A stretch of 64,000 nt of DNA, from NCBI GenBank assembly GCA_964596165.1, contig CAZQTW010000006.1:84808-148807 (forward strand), in the 5' to 3' direction. The notes under the pieces were generated by a model. That model saw nothing but the letters and a program-made list of their open reading frames with translations. It was not told where the DNA came from and searched no databases. A program made the translations under genes and the position numbers. Numbering within the stretch: position 1 is the first letter of the stretch; every line of letters begins with the position of its first letter. This document shows positions 1 through 8,249 of this stretch, in pieces. The stretch comes from CAYUQT01 sp964596165 (GTDB lineage: Bacteria > Planctomycetota > Phycisphaerae > UBA1845 > JAFGLZ01).

Positions 1-1192
1 CCTCGGCCTTGGCTCGCTCCGCGGCCTCCTTGGCCGCCTGCGCCTCGGCCGCGATCCGTTTGGCCTGCTCACCCGCCACGCTGACCATTCGCTCCGCCAG
101 CTCCCGAGAAACCCCCAACACCTTGATGAGCGGGTCAACACCCACTTCCTCGACGTCGCCCAAATTGACGATACCCATCGCCAGGAGCTTGCTGAAGAAG
201 ACCTCCTCGACCCCTTCGATGGCTCGAAGTGTCTTCTCCATGTCGTCCAGACCCTTGTTGTATTCCGTCGGCGTAAGTATGTCGATGTCCCACCCCGTCA
301 ACCTCGCGGCCAGCCGAACGTTCTGTCCCCTCTTGCCGATGGCCAGCGACAGTTGATCCTCGGCCACAACAACGGTCGCCCTGTTCAGCTCGAAACAAAG
401 CGCGGTTTCCTGAACCTCGGCGGGCTTCAACGCGTTGCCGATGAGAATCTGAGAGGACTCGTTCCACCGAACGATGTCGATCTTCTCGCCGCCCAACTCG
501 TCCACGATGTTCTTGATCCGACTGCCTCGAACGCCGACGCAGGCCCCCACCGCGTCGACCCGGCTGTCAATGCTGCTGACCGCCACCTTGGTTCTGTAAC
601 CCGCCTCGCGAGCAAGCGCTTTGATCTCAATGACCCGTTCGCCCACCTCCGGCACCTCCAGCTCGAACAGACGTCGAATGAGGTCGGGGTGAGTCCGACT
701 CAGGATAATCTTCACCTGATGCGGCGCTTCGCGAACCTCCAGAACCATCGCTCGCAGACGCTCGCCCGGATTGTGCGTCTCGCCGGGAATCTGCTCGCTG
801 CGAGGCAGGAAGCCCTCGGCTCGACCCAGCGAGACGACCATGGCTCCGCCCTCAAACCGCGAGACCGTGCCCGTGACGATCTGTCCCTTCCGTTCGGCGA
901 ATTCCTCATAAATGCTGCCCCGCTCGGCCTCGCGTATCTTCTGAATCATCACCTGCTTCGCCGTCTGGGCCGCGATCCGACCGAGCGCCGCCATGTCGAA
1001 GGCCTGTCCGTTGAGTGTCGCGACGATATCCCCCGTAGAACGGTTGATACTGCACACCACCTCGTCGGTCTGTCCGCACGTCTTTCGGATCGCCGAAATG
1101 ACGGCCTGTTCCAGGTCGGCGAAGACCAGTTCCTTCTCGATATTTCGCTCGCGGCAAATGCCGTCGATGATTCGCAACATGTCCGTGTTCAT
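1..1192 (-). CDS. nusA: Transcription termination/antitermination factor NusA (3' end cut by window edge)
   Basis: NusA binds RNA polymerase and nascent RNA in the cytoplasm and modulates pausing, termination and antitermination. Reading from the ATG at 1192 gives MNTDMLRIIDGICRERNIEK, the usual NusA N-terminal polymerase-binding domain (about residues 1-125). An S1 domain follows (GQIVTGTVSRFEGGAMVV), then KH domains (GACVGVRGSRIKNIVDELGG and later SLAIGKRGQNVRLAARL), then a C-terminal helix-hairpin-helix-like stretch before the frame runs off base 1. About 397 residues are present, most of the protein. AAGGA lies about 10 bases before the ATG. Its upstream neighbour is not rimP but an ABC ATPase, separated by a terminator, so nusA probably has its own promoter in 1193-1350. 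Identification is secure; only the C-terminus is missing. Confidence 0.95.
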   Translation of the reverse strand, partial: MNTDMLRIIDGICRERNIEKELVFADLEQAVISAIRKTCGQTDEVVCSINRSTGDIVATLNGQAFDMAALGRIAAQTAKQVMIQKIREAERGSIYEEFAERKGQIVTGTVSRFEGGAMVVSLGRAEGFLPRSEQIPGETHNPGERLRAMVLEVREAPHQVKIILSRTHPDLIRRLFELEVPEVGERVIEIKALAREAGYRTKVAVSSIDSRVDAVGACVGVRGSRIKNIVDELGGEKIDIVRWNESSQILIGNALKPAEVQETALCFELNRATVVVAEDQLSLAIGKRGQNVRLAARLTGWDIDILTPTEYNKGLDDMEKTLRAIEGVEEVFFSKLLAMGIVNLGDVEEVGVDPLIKVLGVSRELAERMVSVAGEQAKRIAAEAQAAKEAAERAKAE

Positions 1193-1206
1193 GCAATCAA
1201 TCCTTA

Positions 1207-1250
1207 TTCACTTGTCGCTATTTACTTGTCCGATCCCTTGTTCACTTGTC
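1207..1250 (-). repeat. Three short direct repeats in the nusA leader
   Basis: The minus strand carries GACAAGTGAA, GACAAGTAAA and GACAAGTGAA (plus-strand positions 1241-1250, 1221-1230 and 1207-1216) directly upstream of nusA, and the last copy ends about 14 bases before the start codon. They could be a protein-binding array, an RNA element in the leader or chance iteration. No function is known to me. Confidence 0.5.
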
Positions 1251-1350
1251 GCACAAGCATTCCATCTGGCCCTCAGGGGCACACACGCCCCCGAACTCAG
1301 CCTCGCCTCGTTGAGTGGCCTGCCGGCAGACCTCACGCCGCCACACGGCA

Positions 1351-1384
1351 AACAAAAAAGTGGGCTCCGGCACCCGCCCACTTT
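1351..1384 (-). terminator. Rho-independent terminator after the ABC ATPase gene
   Basis: On the minus strand AAAGTGGGC, a 10-base loop and GCCCACTTT form a 9-bp stem (1357-1384), followed by TTTGTT. It lies between the ABC ATPase stop (1493) and the nusA start (1192), which argues for separate transcription of the two genes. Confidence 0.75.
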
Positions 1385-1492
1385 CGATCCCGTCGCGTCC
1401 AGGATGTGGACCCGTCCCCTTAACGCATCGTTATCCCCCTATCGATGCGCCTCAGCCCGCCCGCGTGACACCTCCAGTGCTGTGTCCGTCGA

Positions 1493-2632
1493 CTACGCAC
1501 TGGAGGCAGCTCCGTTACCGCTAAGGCTGACGTTCACACCCGCGTCTCCGGGTTCGAAAATGTGGACACGGCTCATGTCCAAGTGCATTGCCAGCGCCTG
1601 GCCTTCACGGATCTGGCTATGCGAATCAACGCGACAGATCAGGTGATCGTGTCTGGACGTGGACACATAAACGTCCATCTTGTCGCCCAACGGCTCCACC
1701 ACGCTCACCTTCACGTGCAGCACGTTCTCTTGTCCCGCGAAACCACCGTCGTTCCGGTCCGAGAGGTTCTCCGGTCGAACGCCAAGGACGACCTCTTGAC
1801 CGAGGTACCGACTCACCCGCTCGCCCAAGTCCTTCCTCAAGAGGATCCTGTCGGACCCTTCGTCGAAGTAGATCGCTCCGTTTCCTCCGACCAGTCTGCC
1901 CCTGAGCATGTTCATCGGAGGCGTCCCGACGAAACCGGCTACAAACCTGTTCACCGGATAGTCATAGATGTTCAGAGGCGAATCCACTTGCTGAACCAAC
2001 CCATCCTTCATGACGACCACCCGATCGCCCAACGTCATCGCCTCTTCCTGGTCGTGCGTGACGTAGACGGTCGTCGTCTGCAAACGCCGATGAAGCTTCT
2101 TCAGCTCGGCACGCATCTCCACCCGAAGCTTGGCGTCCAGATTGCTCAACGGCTCATCGAAGAGAAACGCCTTCGGATTTCGCACGATCGCCCGTCCGAC
2201 AGCCACCCGCTGTCGCTGGCCACCGGAGAGTGCCTTCGGCTTGCGATCCAGCAAGGCCTCAATGCCGAGCATACGCGCCGCTTCGCGGACCTTCTCGTCT
2301 ATCTCCTTCCTCGGAACCTTCCTCAACTTCAGCCCGAACGCCATGTTGTTGTACACCGTCATATGCGGGTACAGGGCATAGTTCTGAAAAACCATCGCAA
2401 TGTCGCGATTCTTCGGCGGCACGTCGTTCACAACTCGATCGCCGATGCGGATCGTGCCGCCCGTCACCTCCTCCAAACCCGCCACCATCCGGAGCGTCGT
2501 GCTCTTTCCGCAACCGGAGGGCCCCACCAGGACTACGAATTCCCGATCCGCGATGTGCAAGTTCATCCGGTCAACGGCCTTCACCCCACCGGGAAAGACC
2601 TTGGAGACCTCTTCGAGGATGACCTGTGCCAT
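1493..2632 (-). CDS. Sugar ABC transporter ATP-binding protein, MalK/UgpC/MsmX type
   Basis: This 379-residue protein is a CUT1-type ABC ATPase that energises import of oligosaccharides or glycerol-3-phosphate-like substrates at the inner membrane. Visible motifs are Walker [10 protein letters not shown] (residues 37-45), Q-loop [10 protein letters not shown], signature LSGGQ (135-139), Walker B FLFDEP (156-161) and the switch His in YVTHDQEEA. After about residue 240 there is the regulatory OB-fold region of this family (VLGVRPENL and following). Length is typical. No cognate permease or binding protein lies nearby, as expected for a shared ATPase that serves several importers (MsmX-like; inference). 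A consensus promoter lies just upstream at 2694-2721 and a terminator follows, so it is probably monocistronic. The substrate cannot be read from the sequence. Confidence 0.93.
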   Translation of the reverse strand: MAQVILEEVSKVFPGGVKAVDRMNLHIADREFVVLVGPSGCGKSTTLRMVAGLEEVTGGTIRIGDRVVNDVPPKNRDIAMVFQNYALYPHMTVYNNMAFGLKLRKVPRKEIDEKVREAARMLGIEALLDRKPKALSGGQRQRVAVGRAIVRNPKAFLFDEPLSNLDAKLRVEMRAELKKLHRRLQTTTVYVTHDQEEAMTLGDRVVVMKDGLVQQVDSPLNIYDYPVNRFVAGFVGTPPMNMLRGRLVGGNGAIYFDEGSDRILLRKDLGERVSRYLGQEVVLGVRPENLSDRNDGGFAGQENVLHVKVSVVEPLGDKMDVYVSTSRHDHLICRVDSHSQIREGQALAMHLDMSRVHIFEPGDAGVNVSLSGNGAASSA

Positions 2633-2693
2633 CGACTCTCACCTAAAGTGTTGCCTCAGCCCCTCCTACGAAAGCCGGCCGTCAAGAATCACT

Positions 2694-2721
2694 ATTATAA
2701 GAGCGCACCGATCCCTGTCAA
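2694..2721 (-). promoter_or_regulatory. Consensus sigma70-type promoter for the ABC ATPase gene
   Basis: Minus strand: TTGACA (2721-2716), a 16-base spacer, then TATAAT (2699-2694), about 62 bases before the ATG at 2632. Both hexamers match the housekeeping consensus exactly, which is rare in this GC-rich sequence. Confidence 0.7.
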
Positions 2722-2785
2722 CGCATCCGACCCGTGCCAATGGGTTTCATCTTACGCCGGCACATGGACGGACAACAGCTTCCTG

Positions 2786-2905
2786 ATGGCAAGAAGCCCC
2801 CCGAATATTTGCACAGTGACGGCACATGACATCCGTGCGGCCCTGGAATTCGCCAATGAATTGGTCGACCGAGAAAAGTGCCATCCCCCTCCTTGGCGAG
2901 TCACG
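2786..2905 (+). pseudogene. Remnant of a DUF433-type antitoxin (C-terminal part only)
   Basis: The plus-strand frame reads TVTAHDIRAALEFANELVDR, which resembles the C-terminal end of DUF433 antitoxins (typically '..LTAEDIRAALAYAAE..'). The N-terminal half of about 40 residues is not recognisable upstream. It directly precedes a broken DUF5615 toxin gene, the usual partner of DUF433, so the pair is probably a dead toxin-antitoxin module. Family assignment is from memory of the motif and is moderately sure. Confidence 0.45.
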
Positions 2906-2907
2906 CT

Positions 2908-3270
2908 ATGCGGTTCCTCGTCGATGCTAACCCAACCTGCCCAGAAGCTTGACGAGCCAACTGACCGAGTTGGGACATGAGGCATCGCATGTCAGGGATG
3001 TCGGTTTGGGGAGACGCTGACGACGCCGACATCGTCGCGCACGCTCGGCAGAATGGACTCGCTCTGATGACGCAGGACTTGGATTTCGGTGATGTGCGGA
3101 ATTATCCCCCCGACGACCACGCTGGGATTGTCGTCGTGGACCTGCCCAGTAGGACGCATGAGGATAGCGTCGTCCGCGTGGTCCGTAGCTTCGTTTCTGA
3201 TCCGCGGATCTCGGGATGCCTGTCTGGGCGTCCGGCGATAGTGGAGGCTGGACGGTTCCGTCTTCGTTAG
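2908..3270 (+). pseudogene. Frameshifted DUF5615 (PIN-like, Mut7-C-type) toxin gene
   Basis: An ATG at 2908 opens MRFLVDAN, the N-terminus of DUF5615 PIN-like proteins. After the Asn codon a short insertion (a CCAAC duplication) shifts frame. The next segment, LPRSLTSQLTELGHEASHVR, continues in another frame. A further single-base change near the GGTTTGGGG run returns to a third frame that reads DADDADIVAHARQNGLALMT, then DLDFGD, and runs to the stop at 3270. The acidic PIN-like positions (LVDAN, ALMTQDLDF) are present, but two frameshifts prevent one continuous product. It sits right after the DUF433 remnant. Sequencing errors are possible, though two in one small gene next to a truncated partner favours decay. 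Confidence 0.6.
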
Positions 3271-3290
3271 GGCAAGGACGGGTTGCTCGG

Positions 3291-4397
3291 TTACGTCGTC
3301 TGACTGGCCGACACACCACCCAGTTTTGGTCGACCCCTGCAGTGACGTCCGCGTGCTCGTCGTCGGCGAGACAGAGCGGTCCCGCCCATGACTAGAATGG
3401 CCATGCTGGTTGGCTCGGGAATGTGGGCGATCCAGGCCTCGGAGCCTCCGGTGGGACCAACCCCGTATCCGCAGATCGTCCGGCCATCATCCGACACGCC
3501 GGTGGCCTCATAGAGCGTCCAGCCCGACAGGTCGAGTCCGCAGTCAGTGGTCAGGAAATCGAGCAAGTCGCGTCTTCCGAGTTCCGGCGTCCAAATGAAG
3601 GCGGAGCCCCCCCAGCGCAGGTCAGCTATCGTCAGGCTGGTTCCGACGACCACGCTACCGTCTCCGGAGCAATCTATAGCCATGCCCTGGCCCAGACTCG
3701 TTGCTACTCCATTCTCCCATCGTAAGGCGTCATTCTCTCCTGCGCCGACCACCACCGAACCATCGCGGTCCAGCCCGAAAGCTGCCACGATGCCCAAGTC
3801 GGTCACTATCCCGTTCTGCCAGCGGAACGACGTCGGCAGAAATGAACCGGTTCTCCAGCCAACCAACGTTGAGCCGTCCCCTGAGACCGCCTGCGCACGA
3901 AACGATGACTGAACATCCAGCATGGTCATCACGCCGTTGTCCCAGCGAAACGCATAATTCCCAGAGGAGTTGAGCCAGAGATCGGTGTCCGAAACATGTC
4001 CTACAACCACCAGCCCATCATCCGAAACACCGTTGGCAGCGGAGGAGTGCTTCCATGCGCCGGATTCTGTCAGGTTTGACATCACGCCGTTGACCCATCT
4101 GAAACCTGACTCCCCGTTGGTATCATGTCCGTACCCTACGACCACCGAGCCATCCGCGGAGACGCCGTATGCCCCGCTATCCGTGTCCCCACCCGGCAGG
4201 TCTCCCAAGCCCGTCATGATGCCGTTCTGCCAGCGGAATGCCTCATAGCTGGGAACCGAGAGACCATTCGCATCGTGCCAATATATCAACTGTCCGACCA
4301 CCGTCGATCCGTCCGCGGAAATACCCCATGCCCTGCTTTGGGCGCCCAGGCCCTGAAAGCTGGGCTGTGTCGCAACGGCATGGGAGGACACAAACAT
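3291..4397 (-). CDS. PEP-CTERM protein with HAF-type repeats; signal peptide in another frame
   Basis: This is a predicted exported, probably surface-sorted protein of 368 residues. It consists of repeated units of the form 'GVSADGSVVVGY...FRWxNGVMxxL' (at least seven), the pattern of extracellular HAF/DUF3466 repeats. It ends with a PEP-CTERM signal: IPEPTSM, a short hydrophobic stretch, then RRRRARGR. Catalytic residues are not evident. The open frame begins MFVSSHAVATQPSF without a proper n-region. A better start is the ATG at 4429, seven bases after AGGAGA, which encodes MKKVLSILYV in another frame; joined near 4397-4400 it would give a complete signal peptide. A frameshift or sequence error is therefore likely. 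Base composition is lower in GC than the neighbours. Confidence 0.75.
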   Translation of the reverse strand: MFVSSHAVATQPSFQGLGAQSRAWGISADGSTVVGQLIYWHDANGLSVPSYEAFRWQNGIMTGLGDLPGGDTDSGAYGVSADGSVVVGYGHDTNGESGFRWVNGVMSNLTESGAWKHSSAANGVSDDGLVVVGHVSDTDLWLNSSGNYAFRWDNGVMTMLDVQSSFRAQAVSGDGSTLVGWRTGSFLPTSFRWQNGIVTDLGIVAAFGLDRDGSVVVGAGENDALRWENGVATSLGQGMAIDCSGDGSVVVGTSLTIADLRWGGSAFIWTPELGRRDLLDFLTTDCGLDLSGWTLYEATGVSDDGRTICGYGVGPTGGSEAWIAHIPEPTSMAILVMGGTALSRRRRARGRHCRGRPKLGGVSASQTT

Positions 4398-4648
4398 GTC
4401 ACATAAAGGATACTTAGCACCTTCTTCATCAGGTTTCTCCTACGCTTGCCGTATCAGGGCGTTGATTTGATTGCCCAGTTGCAAATTGTCAATCCTGCCA
4501 ATTTATAGGCTGTTAACACCATCAAAATCAAGCAAGAATTGATGTGCAAACAGGAAGAACCCTCAAATCATAAGTAATGCAAACCGATGGCTTTGTGAAA
4601 TGGGTGCTATTCAACGACGGAGACCGCGGCGAGGTGCATCTTTGAGCG

Positions 4649-6097
4649 TCACATCGCCCGACGTCTAAGCATCTGGATCAGTAATCCGATCACCACCGTC
4701 GAGAGGGATCCGACCACCGCGTACCAGGGCCACGCCAGGGGTGTGCGGAGCCACACGGCCGTCAGCAGGGCGGCACCGCCCACCAATCCTCCCAGCGCGG
4801 CACCTTGCGACACCCGGCGCGTGAACACGCCGAGGAAGAACAGGCCCAGCGTCAGGCCGGTTGTGAAGCTCGCGATGGCCAACACGTTGTTGATTACGCT
4901 CTCCTGGACGTGTTGACCGGCGAGTCCCACGCCGACCTGGACCAGGCCGAACACGACTGTCAGGCTGCGGCTGACCCCCAACTGATGACGCTGAGACGGA
5001 GGTTCCTTGAAGAGCGGCAAGTAGAAGTCGTTGACCAGCACCGTGGCCGAGGAGTTGAGCGAGCCTGACAACGTCGACATCGCCGCTGCGAACACGGCTG
5101 CTAGCGTCAAACCCACCATTCCCACGGGCAGTTTGTCGACGATGAACCGGGCGAAGACCTCGTCATTCTTCGCGAACGTCCTTCCGGTTCCGTCGTAGTA
5201 GCACGCCAATCCGACGCCGATGAACAGGAAGAGAGCGAACTGAGCGAGCACGACCACACCGCTGAGTCCCAGCGCCCGACCGGCTTCTTTCTGATCGCGA
5301 GCGGCCAGGTATCGCTGCACCATCAACTGGTCGGTCCCATGGGTGGCGAGGGTGAGAAACATTCCGCCGACAAGGCCCGACCATAAGGTGTACTTGTCCG
5401 TGAGACTGAACGAAAGGTCGAGCAGGCGAAACTTCTGATTCGCCGCCGCGTACTCCGTGAGCTGCGACCATCCACCCGGCAGTTCGTGAAGGACGACACC
5501 TGCCGCCAGAACCGCACCAAGGATGTAGACGCCGAACTGAATGCAGTCGGTCCAGACCACGGTCCTCATCCCGCCGGCAAACGTGTAGAGAATCGTCGTG
5601 ATCCCCATCACGAGGATGCATAGCGACAGATCCAGCCCGCTGACGTGCTTCAGAACGAGCGCCGCCAAGTAAAGCCGAAGCCCGTCGGCCAGGTTCCGCG
5701 TGATGAGAAACATGAGCGAGGCGGTTTGCTTGGTTGCTCCGCCGAACCGCTGATGAAGCACCTGATAGGCGGTGAACAACTCTCCGCGAAAATAGTGGGG
5801 AAGAAAGACAAGGACCACAACCACCCGCCCGACGACATACCCCACCGCCAGTTGCAGGAATACCAAGCTTCCGCCATGGGGATCGTAGGCCATGCCGGGC
5901 ACGCTCAGGAACGTGACCGTGCTGGTTTCGGTGGCCACGATCGACAGCAAAACACCCCCCCAAGGGATGCTGCGTCCGCCCAACAAGTACTCGGAGACAC
6001 TCCGCTGGTTCCGGCCGAGCCAGACGCCGAACAGCAAGACGCCCACCAGGTAGCCCAGAAGAATCGCGGTATCAATAGCGCCGATTGCCGGGTGCAT
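4649..6097 (-). CDS. Sodium:solute symporter (SSS family)
   Basis: This 482-residue inner-membrane protein belongs to the SSS family, which couples Na+ influx to uptake of sugars, amino acids or carboxylates. I chose the ATG at 6097 (MHPAIGAIDTAILLGYLVGV), which begins directly with the first membrane helix; an ATG at 6139 would add 14 residues without merit. Family features are RSVSEYLLGGRSIPW after the first helix, the SIVATETSTVTFLSVPGMAY segment, IQFGVYILGA, and about 13 hydrophobic segments. Planctomycete SSS proteins often accompany sugar catabolism genes. Here it lies alone between the PEP-CTERM gene and a prepilin gene, so the substrate is unknown. Confidence 0.88.
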   Translation of the reverse strand: MHPAIGAIDTAILLGYLVGVLLFGVWLGRNQRSVSEYLLGGRSIPWGGVLLSIVATETSTVTFLSVPGMAYDPHGGSLVFLQLAVGYVVGRVVVVLVFLPHYFRGELFTAYQVLHQRFGGATKQTASLMFLITRNLADGLRLYLAALVLKHVSGLDLSLCILVMGITTILYTFAGGMRTVVWTDCIQFGVYILGAVLAAGVVLHELPGGWSQLTEYAAANQKFRLLDLSFSLTDKYTLWSGLVGGMFLTLATHGTDQLMVQRYLAARDQKEAGRALGLSGVVVLAQFALFLFIGVGLACYYDGTGRTFAKNDEVFARFIVDKLPVGMVGLTLAAVFAAAMSTLSGSLNSSATVLVNDFYLPLFKEPPSQRHQLGVSRSLTVVFGLVQVGVGLAGQHVQESVINNVLAIASFTTGLTLGLFFLGVFTRRVSQGAALGGLVGGAALLTAVWLRTPLAWPWYAVVGSLSTVVIGLLIQMLRRRAM

Positions 6098-6302
6098 GAG
6101 AATGGCAGGAGTATAATGGCGGAGCGGGCACAAGCCCATAACGGATCGAACACGGTGACGAAGAACGGGTGCCTCCTCACGGATGAGAGTGCGGGTGCTT
6201 GGGGAGGGCGAGCGTGCCCATGAGCGGTTCGTCGCTTGCCGGCCGCTGTTTGTCGATGTTGTCTTATCCCGATGAACCCGCCGTCACACGCCCGACAAAC
6301 CC

Positions 6303-7274
6303 CTACGGCAGGACGAGGTCGTTGCCCCGTCGCCACTCGGTGTAGAAACCGCTTTCGTCCGCCACGACGCTGCCCGACGGAAAGTAGAGTTCGGGCCGGT
6401 GAGATTCCTTCTTTGCCAGCGCCTCGACGTGACCGTCGAAGAACGCGGCGTTGATCGCATCCTTTCGCCCATGCCGGTAAGACAGTCCGGCGGCGTTCAT
6501 CTCGCCGTATTCGCGCGATTCGATGTCGCAGGGCGGCTGTGCCGACTGGTTGCCCGCGAATGATTTCTGCCAAACGCAATAGTCCTTGGTTGAGGGTGGG
6601 TCGAAATAGCGAAATCCGTCGGCCAGCAAGACCTTCTGCGACGACCGGCCGACCCGCTCGAATCGCGGCGTATATCGGCCGGGCATTCTCACGGAAGAGT
6701 GGTTCGGCCAGGCAACCTTCCAGACTTCGTCCACAGCCAGGCCGGGCGGAGGATCCTTCCGGTAGCGATCGTAGGTATCGCCGCCCGCACGCATGAACGT
6801 GTTCATCGTCAGGTAACTGACCGACCGGATGACCGGGTAATCTTCGCTCTGCGGATAGGGACCGTAGGTCTCCTGGTTGCCGGGACACTCGAACACGTCA
6901 CGCGTCAACCGCCCGATGAGTTCCGTGCGGTTCTTCGGAACGGCGCGGGTAAACAGGGGCAGGATCGCCCCGGCAAAGTCATACCAGTCGCAGACGCTGT
7001 CGCCGGCCTTCCAGACCTCGTTGCCCGGCGTCTGCGTAAAGTGCATCCCGCTGGTCAGCGGGCTGCCCGGAATCGCGTCGCCATGCTCGAGCGAATAGGT
7101 GATCGCCGCCTGGGCCAGGCTGCGAAGCTGGCCGGAACACTTCACCGCCTTGGCGGACTGTCGCGCCGCCGAAAGCGACGGAACGAGCATGGAAGAGAGC
7201 AAGGCAAGGATCGCCACGACGATGAGGAGCTCCAGAAGGGTGAACGCCCGTCGAATTCGCCCGTCACTCGCCAC
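6303..7274 (-). CDS. Prepilin-type N-terminal cleavage/methylation protein (pseudopilin, H-X9-DG group)
   Basis: This 323-residue type IV pilin-like protein has a short basic leader, then the prepilin peptidase site and helix RRAFTLLELLIVVAILALL, with Glu at position 5 of the mature protein. A large globular part follows and ends with the planctomycete motif 'INAAFFDGHVEAL'. Many such proteins occur per genome in Planctomycetota; roles in envelope assembly or secretion are presumed, not shown. I chose the GTG at 7274 (VASDGRIRRAFTL), seven bases after GGGAGG. It overlaps the last 11 bases of the upstream zinc-ribbon gene, so the two are probably translationally coupled. An upstream in-frame start at 7319 would give an unlikely leader. 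Confidence 0.85.
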   Translation of the reverse strand: MASDGRIRRAFTLLELLIVVAILALLSSMLVPSLSAARQSAKAVKCSGQLRSLAQAAITYSLEHGDAIPGSPLTSGMHFTQTPGNEVWKAGDSVCDWYDFAGAILPLFTRAVPKNRTELIGRLTRDVFECPGNQETYGPYPQSEDYPVIRSVSYLTMNTFMRAGGDTYDRYRKDPPPGLAVDEVWKVAWPNHSSVRMPGRYTPRFERVGRSSQKVLLADGFRYFDPPSTKDYCVWQKSFAGNQSAQPPCDIESREYGEMNAAGLSYRHGRKDAINAAFFDGHVEALAKKESHRPELYFPSGSVVADESGFYTEWRRGNDLVLP

Positions 7275-7638
7275 GATTGACCTCCCGTCCGCAACGCGGA
7301 CAGTATGTCGGCAGATCAACCCCTCGCTGCCGGTTCAACACAACACCCGTGCCGCAATGGCGGCAGGTGTGAGTCCCATAGACGGACCGCCGTCCACATC
7401 GCGGACACGTCAACGGCGGCACGTCACCGATCGCCATCTTCCGCGACGATTGAAAGCCGCATGCTGGCGTCACGCACATCATTTCCGGCCGATCGGCACC
7501 CCGGCGAGCAAGCATCGAGTACAAGAGAATCCCGGCCAGCGGCAAGACCAGCACCAGACCCGACACGACGACAAGCCGCAGCGGCAATCGACCGCCTCGA
7601 TTCGACGCACGATCCGCCTGTGAACGATGTTTTCGCAT
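7264..7638 (-). CDS. Small membrane-anchored double zinc-ribbon protein
   Basis: This 124-residue protein starts at the ATG at 7638 (MRKHRSQADRASNRGG); an earlier in-frame ATG at 7695 is possible. One transmembrane segment (LVVVSGLVLVLPLAGILLY) is followed by a periplasmic or cytosolic tail with Cys pairs: CVTPACGF, CPRCGRRSVYGTHTCRHCGT and CPRCGRE. These resemble zinc-ribbon knuckles, the middle pair being the clearest. The gene overlaps the following prepilin gene by 11 bases, so it may act in pseudopilin export or processing, but that is inference from coupling. I do not recognise a named family. An AT-rich stretch of about 150 bases upstream (7680-7850) probably holds the promoter. Confidence 0.7.
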   Translation of the reverse strand: MRKHRSQADRASNRGGRLPLRLVVVSGLVLVLPLAGILLYSMLARRGADRPEMMCVTPACGFQSSRKMAIGDVPPLTCPRCGRRSVYGTHTCRHCGTGVVLNRQRGVDLPTYCPRCGREVNRGE

Positions 7639-7967
7639 TGCTGGGACCTGATTCCGAGACTGGGGAGTAGTATCAACCGGCCAGAGTCTATACATATCTA
7701 CGATACGGGTCAATACTAATAGCAAGTCACAAAAGCAATCCATATGAACAGCAATCAAGTATATACACCATTCATGGCATAATAATGACAACATATATTG
7801 GTCATACTGCCACATTCATGTAAATAAGATACTAACATTCAGGGTGCTAACATCCATTTGTACAGACGAACCAGCGATGAATTCGACTGGCTCAGTCCGG
7901 GTTGTGCCCACCCTGCTAATCACGTCCGCAACACGACGTTTGACATAAAACCATTTATTGACAACAC

Positions 7968-8237
7968 TTATTCTCGTGTGGCTCTTGGGGGTGTCAGTAC
8001 ATCCAAGTCGGTCTGCGTCTGGTCATCCGCTTTCGGGTCAGACTTCGGCCACCATCTTCGGGCCTGCACTCGATGGACTCTGGCCCCGTACTTGACGGGA
8101 ACCTCACTGGCCCGGATACACCCCTGGGCGAGGCGCCCCGGCTCGGAACATGGAGGCGAATCACCGGCGAGTGTGAGTCCTCGACGCAGTGCCCGCAGCT
8201 TGCGGATATGCTCGCCCAAAACAAAATCAGTCGTCAT
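7968..8237 (-). CDS. Doubtful small ORF, XRE-like start
   Basis: This 89-residue frame starts MTTDFVLGEHIRKLRALRRG, which faintly recalls helix 1 of an XRE-type DNA-binding domain, but the rest has no helix-turn-helix and looks random. There is no Shine-Dalgarno sequence before the ATG. It begins 12 bases after the dppF stop. It could be a decayed regulator fragment or not a gene at all. The remaining part of the 7639-8249 gap is an AT-rich stretch (about 7680-7970) with no recognisable gene. Confidence 0.18.
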   Translation of the reverse strand: MTTDFVLGEHIRKLRALRRGLTLAGDSPPCSEPGRLAQGCIRASEVPVKYGARVHRVQARRWWPKSDPKADDQTQTDLDVLTPPRATRE

Positions 8238-8249
8238 AGACCATAAGGT

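Noticed and set aside
1562..2980. A 472-codon open frame on the plus strand opposite the ABC ATPase gene
   Set aside because: Antisense shadow of a clear MalK-type gene. Only its last 35 codons are meaningful, as the DUF433 remnant.
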